Of a stretch of DNA of 64,000 nt, positions 54,393-61,900 are shown in pieces. The number at the start of each line of letters is the position of its first letter. Position 1 is the stretch's first letter. The notes below the pieces were generated by a model. The model made no database searches. It was not told the origin of the DNA and was given only the letters and a program-made list of their open reading frames with translations. The translations under genes were made by a program, and so were the position numbers. Source of the stretch: Polluticaenibacter yanchengensis (lineage in GTDB: Bacteria > Bacteroidota > Bacteroidia > Chitinophagales > Chitinophagaceae); contig JAQGEF010000006.1 in assembly GCA_027854065.1 (NCBI GenBank), forward strand, positions 62,001-126,000, in the 5' to 3' direction.

Positions 54393-55181
54393 ATGAATCA
54401 ATTAAGTATTTCAATAGTTCAGCATAATATTATTTGGGAAAATAAAGCAGCCAACTTAGAGGCATTGGCATCTAAAATAAAAGCTATAAAAAAGACTGAA
54501 TTAGTGGTGTTGCCTGAAATGTTTAGCACAGGATTTACAATGGACCCTGTGCCACATGCAGAGACAATGGACGGGCACACTGTACAATGGATAATCAGCC
54601 AGGCACAGACCAAAAAGATAGCGTTGGTTGGCAGCATTATAATACAGGAGCACAATAACTTTTACAACCGTTTAATTCTCGCGTTGCCAAATGGAAAAGT
54701 CGGCACTTATGATAAACGGCACTTATTTGCATTTGCCGGTGAGCATGAACAATACACACCCGGTGAAAAAAGATTCATCACATCCATCAATGGGATAAAA
54801 ATAAATTTACAGGTTTGTTATGATATTCGTTTCCCGGTTTGGGCAAGGCAGCAGCAGCCGGATGGCGAAGCAGAATATGATGTGCTCATCAATATAGCCA
54901 ACTGGCCGCAGAAACGTAGCTATCACTGGAAAACACTGTTAACTGCCCGTGCCATAGAAAATCAATGTTATGTAATAGGAGTCAATCGCACAGGTGTGGA
55001 TGGCAATGGGCATCATTATAACGGTCAATCACGCATTATAAACCCATTAGGGAATACTGTATATGCTGCTAATATCCTGGAAGATGTATTTACTTATACA
55101 ATTACTAAGGAAGAAATAGAAAAAATAAGAAACGATTTTCCCTTCTTAAAAGATGCCGATGATTTTTCTATTCTAAAATAA
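54393..55181 (+). CDS. Carbon-nitrogen hydrolase, YafV-like omega-amidase
   Basis: The 262-residue nitrilase-superfamily enzyme has the complete catalytic triad: E42 in VLPEMFSTGF, K108 in TYDKRHLF and C142 in LQVCYDIRFP. These blocks match the omega-amidase YafV group, which hydrolyses 2-oxoglutaramate or 2-oxosuccinamate made by glutamine or asparagine transaminases. The YbdL-like transaminase at 47530-48690 is the natural partner. It is the first gene downstream of the divergent tRNA-Asn. Confidence 0.92.
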   Translation: MNQLSISIVQHNIIWENKAANLEALASKIKAIKKTELVVLPEMFSTGFTMDPVPHAETMDGHTVQWIISQAQTKKIALVGSIIIQEHNNFYNRLILALPNGKVGTYDKRHLFAFAGEHEQYTPGEKRFITSINGIKINLQVCYDIRFPVWARQQQPDGEAEYDVLINIANWPQKRSYHWKTLLTARAIENQCYVIGVNRTGVDGNGHHYNGQSRIINPLGNTVYAANILEDVFTYTITKEEIEKIRNDFPFLKDADDFSILK

Positions 55182-55216
55182 CACCATTATATTTGATTTA
55201 AACCAACTAAAAAAAC

Positions 55217-56773
55217 ATGTCCACAAATACAGCAGATTTTTTAACCAGTATCCAAAACGGGTATTCTTTTAAAGGAGAGTTTGCCAAATTAGGCGTTGGC
55301 ATTTTAAACGGCGAAGTAATAGCCGGTGCAGATGTAAATATTCCGCTTAAAACAATGAACAGACATGGTTTGATAGCCGGCGCCACCGGTACCGGTAAAA
55401 CCAAAACCCTGCAGGTAATTACTGAGCTTTTGAGCGATAACAGTGTGCCGGTACTTGTAATGGATATTAAAGGCGACTTAAGTGGCCTGGCTGCGGCAGG
55501 TACTGCCGGTAGCAGCATCCTGGAGCGGGCGCAAAAATTAAATATTACTTATACTCCCACCGCCTACACGGCAGAATTGCTTACCTTAAGCGGCAATCAC
55601 CAGGGCGTACAATTACGGGCCACCGTTACCGAGTTTGGTCCAATCCTTTTAAGCAAAGTGTTAGGCTTAAATGATACCCAGCAAGGAATTGTTGCAATGT
55701 TGTTTAAATATGCCGATGAAAAACAATTACCCCTCATTGACCTGAAAGATTTTAAAAAATTACTTCAATGGGCAACAGAAGGAGGAAAGCAGGAACTGGA
55801 ACGAGAATATGGCAAATTAAGTACAACAAGTACAGGCACGATTCTTAGGAAAATAGTGGAACTGGAACAACAGGGAGCTGAAAGCTTTTTTGGGGAATTA
55901 AGCTTTGACCCGGAAGATTTAATGCGGGTGGATAGTAATGGAAAAGGCATTGTTAGTATTTTACGATTAATGGATTTACAGGACCGCCCCAAATTATTCA
56001 GCACATTTATGTTGCAAATGCTGGCGGAATTGTATGCTACTTGCCCTGAAGAAGGCGATTTGGACAAACCCAAGCTCGTGTTGTTTATAGATGAAGCCCA
56101 TCTTATTTTTAATGAAGCCAGTAAAGCCTTATTAGACCAGATAGAAACCATTATTAAATTAATTCGTTCCAAGGGTATTGGCATATTCTTTTGTACCCAG
56201 AACCCGATGGACGTACCGGCTGCGGTACTAGGGCAGTTAGGGATGAAAGTTCAGCATGCACTGAGGGCCTTTACAGCAAATGACAGAAAGACAATTAAAC
56301 AAACAGCAGCTAACTACCCATTGTCAGATTTTTATGATACAGAAATGTTATTGACGCAGGTAGGCATAGGAGAAGCTCTTGTAACACTGCTGAATGAAAA
56401 AGGGATTCCTACTCCATTGGTACATACAATGTTACTGGCCCCTAAAAGCCGGATGGATGTATTACAGAATAGCGAAGTAGATGCCATTATATCCAAAAGT
56501 TATCTGGTGAAAAAGTACAATCAGGTAATCGATTCAAAAAGTGCTTATGAGATTTTGATAGAAAAAATGGAGAATGCTACCAACACTTCAGATAATGAAA
56601 ATCCATCTCCTAAACCTGCAAAAGAAGAGCCAGATACTATTGAGAAAATGCTGGATAATTCAATTGTAAAATCCTCATTAAGAACAGCTGCCAATATGCT
56701 TACCCGTTCTCTTCTGGGGGCATTGGGGTTAAATAAAACAACAAAGAAAACGAAGTCTAAAAGCTGGTTTTAA
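55217..56773 (+). CDS. HerA-like ATPase (DUF853/YjgR family)
   Basis: The 518-residue P-loop ATPase belongs to the HerA-FtsK superfamily. Walker A is GATGTGKT (55-62), then VLVMDIKGDLSGLA (about 76-89), and Walker B is LVLFIDEAHLIF (about 288-299), followed by GIGIFFCTQNPMDVP. The C-terminal 60 residues are polar with a basic end. Cellular role is unknown; HerA relatives process or move DNA, and no NurA-like nuclease is adjacent. It lies 35 bases after the omega-amidase gene, so co-transcription is possible. Confidence 0.9.
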   Translation: MSTNTADFLTSIQNGYSFKGEFAKLGVGILNGEVIAGADVNIPLKTMNRHGLIAGATGTGKTKTLQVITELLSDNSVPVLVMDIKGDLSGLAAAGTAGSSILERAQKLNITYTPTAYTAELLTLSGNHQGVQLRATVTEFGPILLSKVLGLNDTQQGIVAMLFKYADEKQLPLIDLKDFKKLLQWATEGGKQELEREYGKLSTTSTGTILRKIVELEQQGAESFFGELSFDPEDLMRVDSNGKGIVSILRLMDLQDRPKLFSTFMLQMLAELYATCPEEGDLDKPKLVLFIDEAHLIFNEASKALLDQIETIIKLIRSKGIGIFFCTQNPMDVPAAVLGQLGMKVQHALRAFTANDRKTIKQTAANYPLSDFYDTEMLLTQVGIGEALVTLLNEKGIPTPLVHTMLLAPKSRMDVLQNSEVDAIISKSYLVKKYNQVIDSKSAYEILIEKMENATNTSDNENPSPKPAKEEPDTIEKMLDNSIVKSSLRTAANMLTRSLLGALGLNKTTKKTKSKSWF

Positions 56774-56827
56774 AATACGGATCTATTTACTTAAATACTT
56801 TATCTGAACAGCCTGTTACAGGTAGCT

Positions 56828-56860
56828 AATATCCCAACCGGAATTTCCGGCTGGGATATT
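56828..56860 (+). terminator. Terminator after the HerA-like gene
   Basis: AATATCCCAACCGG (56828-56841) pairs with CCGGCTGGGATATT (56847-56860) with one A-C mismatch. The rest of the gene-free stretch 56774-57094 holds only a promoter candidate. Confidence 0.65.
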
Positions 56861-56989
56861 TCAATTAATGACCGTGACAACAGCCCGGAAATATTGCTGA
56901 AACCCGCAAAAGGCATCATAATTATGTAAAAAGGGGTTAAAAAATACCGGTTTTTAATATTAGATTTCATCAGGTGCGAAATTTTCTTT

Positions 56990-56997
56990 TACCTTTG
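56990..56997 (+). promoter_or_regulatory. Putative -7 promoter box for the SNF2 helicase gene
   Basis: TACCTTTG matches TAnnTTTG. A TTTC at 56965-56968 lies 21 bases upstream as a possible -33. The implied leader is about 90 bases. Confidence 0.45.
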
Positions 56998-57094
56998 ACG
57001 GTTGCCCAATTTTCATGCATTTGGTCTGCCAATCTGCTTTATTATCTGAAAGCACGGACAATGAGAGAAACGCAATTTAAAGAACAGCATTATT

Positions 57095-60000
57095 ATGTCG
57101 ATATCGCACTTAATCAAACACATTTACAACAACGCCAGCGAGGATGTTATTAGCAGAGGAAAGAAAATTCATAACAATGGTTATCTTGAGATAATAGACC
57201 ATAACCCTATTATGCACTCAATTAGCTACAGGGTAAAAGATGATAACTATAATACTTGGTACAAAGTTAAAGTAGAGAACTATAATACCCCGAGAGGATT
57301 AAGCATGCGTTGCAGCTGCCCGTACAATTTATCGGAAGTGTGCAGGCACAAAGCGGCAGTGCTGCTTCATATGCAGGAAAAAAGTGACAACGGCACTTTA
57401 GATGGAGAAGAACAACGTTATAATCAATTCCACACTCAGTTAAAGATAAAATCACTCGATATAAAAATGATTCGCCCTTACTCCGGCGAACAAAACTATC
57501 AGGATGCACTGGAGATTGTACGCAAATCCAAGTTTAAAATAAAATCTGCCGCCAACGAAATGGTTACTGCAGAACTGGAGGATGAAGGAGAACTTTTCGA
57601 GCTAAGGATACGGAAAAATGAAGAACGTTTTTTTGATACCAGTTGTAACTGTATTGATGAAAATAATCTCATTTGCAAACATAAAACAGCATTATTAATA
57701 CACCTGATAAATAAATACGGCATCAATTATTTTGACACTATAAAAAACTATGATGCTCAAAAGAACAAATTACTCGGCTTATATGGTTATAGCTTAAATG
57801 ATAACTTAAAAGGGAAATTTGAGTTTATATACAAAGAAGGAAAACCTTTTTTAAAAGTACTGGATCCGACTATAAAACGCTTGACCTCCCCATTAGATGC
57901 GCCGGTTCTAACTGTCGCACCTAAAACAAATACTGCCGTTACAACAGCAGCACCAATAGAAAAACATTGGGTGACTAAAAAAGTTGGAATTGTATTACGG
58001 GAGCAAGGCAAAACATATCCCTTTATAGATGTTGAATCTGTACAAGGCGATATCGACAATGGCAAAATGGCCAAAAGTACCAAGCTTGAAAAGATCGATT
58101 TAACACGTTATGTAAGTATTGAGAACTTCGATGAAAATGATGGTATTTTAATTCAGCAGTTAAGAAAATTATCCGATGTTGAATTAAATAAATTTTTAAA
58201 CCGGAACTCCCCGTTTGGCAGTATGTGGGAAAATATAGTTCCTTCAGGTGATGAGCAATTACCGGAAGATACCAGAAGTTTAATACTGGATTATTTGCAG
58301 CCAAAATTGCAAAGGATACTTGAAAACTATGGCGCAGGTAGTCCGGTGTATATACTACCTGCCGATAAAAAATATGTTACTTCAAATCTGGTAAAAATTC
58401 ATGTGTCGGACAATAATATTGTACCACATTTTAAAATAAAAGCCATTGGAGACAATCTGGTTATAACAGCCCATGTCATAATAGAAGATGAAAAAATAGA
58501 TATAGAACAAAATGAATGGAACAACCTTCTGTTATTTAAATATGAAAACGAGCTTTATAACTGGAGCAAACCTGAAGATATCATTGCAGTAGAAAAGTTT
58601 GCCAATGTTACAATACATATTAACGACTGGCCTTCTTATGCAGAAAAAAATATTGTGACACTTTCAGACGATTACCAGGTAGATTTTGATAAAAAATTAG
58701 TAAAAGAAGTACAGGATATTGAGCCGGAAATCAGTGTGCAGTTAAGTGAAAAAAGCGACTTCCTCATGTTCCAGCCTTTATACTATTACAATGGAGTATT
58801 GGCTACCTCTTACGACAATGAAGAAACAAACGCAAAGGCATCAGATAAAATTACATTAGTTAAAGACGGTTATATCTGGATCATTCATAGAATGCGTGAT
58901 AAAGAACACCGTTTCTTTCAGAAGCTCCAAAGTCTGCATACCAATTTTGTGCAACCGGAAGGTAAAAGGCAGCTTGCACTTAAAGGAGCAGATGCTTTAA
59001 AGAACAGTTGGTTCTTTATGTTTATGGAACACATGAAAGAACAAGGCATTACCGTCTTGGGTTTCGAACAATTACGCAGCTTCAGGTTCAATAAACAAAA
59101 ACCAACCACGCAGGTAAGAATCAGCAGCGGTGTAGATTGGTTTGATGCAAAAATTACAGTAGCATTTGGCAACCAGTCCGTAATGATTTCAGATATCAAA
59201 AAAGCATTACAGGAAAAGCGCACCACTGTACAATTAAATGATGGTACTCTAGGTATCCTGCCGGAAGAATGGATGCGTAAATACGCATTGCTCTTTAAAG
59301 TAGGTGCCGGTACTGCAGATGCCGATAAACTAAGGTTGACAAAATATCAGTTTGGAGTAATAGATGAATTGTATGATCAGCGCAATGATGAAGAAATAGA
59401 AATTCAGTTAGAAGAAAAGTTCCTCAGGTTACGCAATTTCAAAAAAGTAGAAGAGGTGGATATTCCAACAACACTCCAGGCAACATTGCGTCCTTACCAG
59501 CAATCAGGCTTTCATTGGCTGAACTTTTTAAATACAACCGGCATGGGCGGTATCCTTGCCGATGATATGGGTTTAGGTAAAACAGTGCAGGCATTGACAA
59601 CCCTTGCACACTTCGCCGAGAAAAATGACGGAAAATTGCTGGCCTTAGTCGTATGTCCTACAACATTATTGTACAACTGGGAAAATGAAATTCAGAAGTT
59701 CACGCCACACATGACGCATTTTACGCATCATGGCACTTCCCGTACACGCCTTGCAGAAGAATTAAGAAAATACAATATCGTATTAACAACCTATGGTACA
59801 TTAAGAAGTGATATTATCATGTTCCAGACGCTGAAGTTCGACTATGTCGTGTTAGATGAAAGCCAGGCAATCAAAAACCCGACAAGCAAAGTAGCTAAAG
59901 CAGCCTGCCTGCTTAATAGCGAGCATCGGATATGTATGAGTGGTACACCGCTTCAAAATAATACCTTCGATTTATACTCGCAAATGAACTTCCTGAATCC

Positions 60001-60877
60001 CGGTTTACTGGGTTCAGCAGAATTCTTCCGAAATGAATTTGCCACACCAATCGATAAATTCGGCGAGGTGGAGAACAAACAACATTTAAGAAAATTGTTG
60101 TATCCGTTTATCCTCCGCAGGACCAAAGAACAGGTAGCACAGGATTTACCCGAAAAAACAGAAATGGTACTCTTTTGCGAAATGGACAAAGAACAACGTA
60201 GGATATACGATGCTTACCGAAATGAGTTCAGGCAAAAAGTATTAGGCTCAATAGACAATGTAGGTGTGGAGCGCAGCACATTAACCATACTCCAGGGTTT
60301 AATGAAACTACGCCAGATTTGTGATAGCCCGGCTATTTTAAACGAAGAAGAAAAATATCCGAATATCAGTACCAAGCTGGATGAAATCGGAAGAGAATTA
60401 GAAGAAAATATAAGTGACCATAAAGTACTTATTTTCTCCCAGTTTTTGGGCATGTTATCTCTCATAAAAGAAAAGCTCGTGAACCTTGGTGTAGAGCATG
60501 AATACTTCGATGGAAGTACCAGCTTGAATAACCGTAAATCAGCTATTGAAAACTTTCAGAATAATCCAAACTGCCGCGTGTTTTTAATTTCATTAAAAGC
60601 AGGAGGGGTTGGTCTTAACTTAACTGCCGCAGATTATGTTTACATTGTAGATCCCTGGTGGAATCCTGCAGTGGAGCAGCAGGCCATTGACCGTGCACAC
60701 CGTATTGGCCAGACACGGAAAATATTTGCTTACAGGATGATTTGCCGCGATACAGTTGAAGATAAGATTATCCAGCTACAGGAACGGAAACGTTTACTCG
60801 CAAAAGAATTGATCAGCGATGATACAGGTTTTGTAAAAAATCTTACAAGAGACGATATCGAATACTTATTCAGTTAA
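57095..60877 (+). CDS. SNF2/SWI2-family helicase with two SWIM zinc fingers
   Basis: At 1260 residues this is a large DNA-dependent ATPase. The N-terminus carries two SWIM-type zinc sites: C73-x-C75 with C83-x-H85, and C184-x-C186 with C194-x-H196. A long bacterial SNF2-associated region follows to about 780. The helicase core has DDMGLGKTVQ (about 822-831), VLDESQAIKNP (about 921-931), MSGTPLQNN, SLKAGGVGLNLT and the final DPWWNPAVEQQAIDRAHRIGQ block. It probably remodels DNA-protein complexes, for example at stalled RNA polymerase. Bacterial homologues often have one SWIM finger, so the second is notable. Confidence 0.93.
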   Translation: MSISHLIKHIYNNASEDVISRGKKIHNNGYLEIIDHNPIMHSISYRVKDDNYNTWYKVKVENYNTPRGLSMRCSCPYNLSEVCRHKAAVLLHMQEKSDNGTLDGEEQRYNQFHTQLKIKSLDIKMIRPYSGEQNYQDALEIVRKSKFKIKSAANEMVTAELEDEGELFELRIRKNEERFFDTSCNCIDENNLICKHKTALLIHLINKYGINYFDTIKNYDAQKNKLLGLYGYSLNDNLKGKFEFIYKEGKPFLKVLDPTIKRLTSPLDAPVLTVAPKTNTAVTTAAPIEKHWVTKKVGIVLREQGKTYPFIDVESVQGDIDNGKMAKSTKLEKIDLTRYVSIENFDENDGILIQQLRKLSDVELNKFLNRNSPFGSMWENIVPSGDEQLPEDTRSLILDYLQPKLQRILENYGAGSPVYILPADKKYVTSNLVKIHVSDNNIVPHFKIKAIGDNLVITAHVIIEDEKIDIEQNEWNNLLLFKYENELYNWSKPEDIIAVEKFANVTIHINDWPSYAEKNIVTLSDDYQVDFDKKLVKEVQDIEPEISVQLSEKSDFLMFQPLYYYNGVLATSYDNEETNAKASDKITLVKDGYIWIIHRMRDKEHRFFQKLQSLHTNFVQPEGKRQLALKGADALKNSWFFMFMEHMKEQGITVLGFEQLRSFRFNKQKPTTQVRISSGVDWFDAKITVAFGNQSVMISDIKKALQEKRTTVQLNDGTLGILPEEWMRKYALLFKVGAGTADADKLRLTKYQFGVIDELYDQRNDEEIEIQLEEKFLRLRNFKKVEEVDIPTTLQATLRPYQQSGFHWLNFLNTTGMGGILADDMGLGKTVQALTTLAHFAEKNDGKLLALVVCPTTLLYNWENEIQKFTPHMTHFTHHGTSRTRLAEELRKYNIVLTTYGTLRSDIIMFQTLKFDYVVLDESQAIKNPTSKVAKAACLLNSEHRICMSGTPLQNNTFDLYSQMNFLNPGLLGSAEFFRNEFATPIDKFGEVENKQHLRKLLYPFILRRTKEQVAQDLPEKTEMVLFCEMDKEQRRIYDAYRNEFRQKVLGSIDNVGVERSTLTILQGLMKLRQICDSPAILNEEEKYPNISTKLDEIGRELEENISDHKVLIFSQFLGMLSLIKEKLVNLGVEHEYFDGSTSLNNRKSAIENFQNNPNCRVFLISLKAGGVGLNLTAADYVYIVDPWWNPAVEQQAIDRAHRIGQTRKIFAYRMICRDTVEDKIIQLQERKRLLAKELISDDTGFVKNLTRDDIEYLFS

Positions 60878-60883
60878 AAATAT

Positions 60884-60918
60884 AAAATGTGGCCAGGTTC
60901 CTGGTCACATTTTTTATT
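60884..60918 (+). terminator. Terminator after the SNF2 helicase gene
   Basis: AAAATGTGGCCAG (60884-60896) pairs with CTGGTCACATTTT (60901-60913), one G-U pair, GTTC loop, followed by T. Confidence 0.88.
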
Positions 60919-60932
60919 TTTAACCTTCTATA

Positions 60933-61090
60933 GGGGCTCTCGGCCCTGAATTTAAAATCATCATTAGTTCCGGCTGTTGCGGGGTGTCGCCCGTGCAGCT
61001 TTTAAAATTTATACCGTTCGGTATATTTCATGCAGTTCCTTATTTAGCACGGGCCGGTGCTAAGGCACCGCCCGCTACATCCGGCAGCCC
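60933..61090 (-). repeat. Family B dispersed repeat, copy 4
   Basis: On the minus strand it starts GGGCTGCCGGATGTAGCGGG, one base different from copy 2, contains AACAGCCGGAAC as copy 2 does, and ends GAGAGCCCC as copy 3 does. It occupies most of the gene-free stretch 60878-61236. Confidence 0.75.
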
Positions 61091-61236
61091 TTCTGCATTT
61101 ATAATGCTATTCATCTCCATAAAAGAAATACTGTTTACTATCTTATTTAATTATTTCCGGCAAGTCTTTATGGAAAATCTTTAGGTAAGCCATCTTTACA
61201 TTAAGCCCAGATTACTAACAATTAAAATAAATAACC

Positions 61237-61752
61237 ATGGCAGACTTAGGAGAAAAAATAACCGGTAGAAAAGGAACAGGCGTTAAAAAGCCAGAAAGGA
61301 AAGCAATAAGAGTAGATATGACCCCAATGGTTGATCTGGGATTTATCTTGATCACTTTTTTTGTCTTTACATCCACGATGAGCACTTCCACAGCAATGAA
61401 TTTGTATTTGCCCAAAGATGTTGCAAAACCCCGGCAACAAATGAACATAAAACATTCAGGGGCTTTAACTATTCTATTAGGGCCTGATCATTCAATATAT
61501 TACTACGAAGGTATTTTTGATGGGACAAAAACCGATATCAAATCAAGTAATTTGGTATCGATCAGAGAGGTTATTTTAAACAAAAAGAAACGAACAAATG
61601 AAGCTGATTTTATGGTCATTGTAAAGCCGGCTCCGGAATCCACGATGGGTATGCTCGTCAATGTTTTAGATGAAATGTCTATTAATGTAGTGAAGAGTTA
61701 TGCCATGACAGATATTACAGAGGAAGAAAACAACGTATTGGCAATATTGTAA
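61237..61752 (+). CDS. Orphan ExbD/TolR family protein
   Basis: The 171-residue protein is a close paralogue of the second ExbD at 21265-21840. It shares the start MADLGE, the span VDMTPMVDLGFILITFFVF (about 29-47) with the conserved Asp, and the periplasmic blocks IYYYEGIF and PESTMGMLVNVLDEM. It lacks the 20-residue C-terminal extension of that copy. No exbB or tonB is adjacent, so it must work with the ExbB encoded at 19579 or another, or be a spare copy. The gene follows a family B repeat and precedes a secreted amidohydrolase on the same strand. Confidence 0.9.
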   Translation: MADLGEKITGRKGTGVKKPERKAIRVDMTPMVDLGFILITFFVFTSTMSTSTAMNLYLPKDVAKPRQQMNIKHSGALTILLGPDHSIYYYEGIFDGTKTDIKSSNLVSIREVILNKKKRTNEADFMVIVKPAPESTMGMLVNVLDEMSINVVKSYAMTDITEEENNVLAIL

Positions 61753-61900
61753 TTTAATGCTGCATAGTAAAGTTTTAAAAGCAGACAGGCCCTTAATAAT
61801 AATAGTTAATAGTTATGCTTTAAGTAGTTATTTTTACAATATCCGGTTTTTGGAAAATGGAATGATTATTTTTAAAGTATAAACTATTAACTTAAGCATA

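Noticed and set aside
60984..61184. Possible 66-residue protein
   Set aside because: It lies within the family B repeat and has no protein-like features or homologous frame in the other copies.
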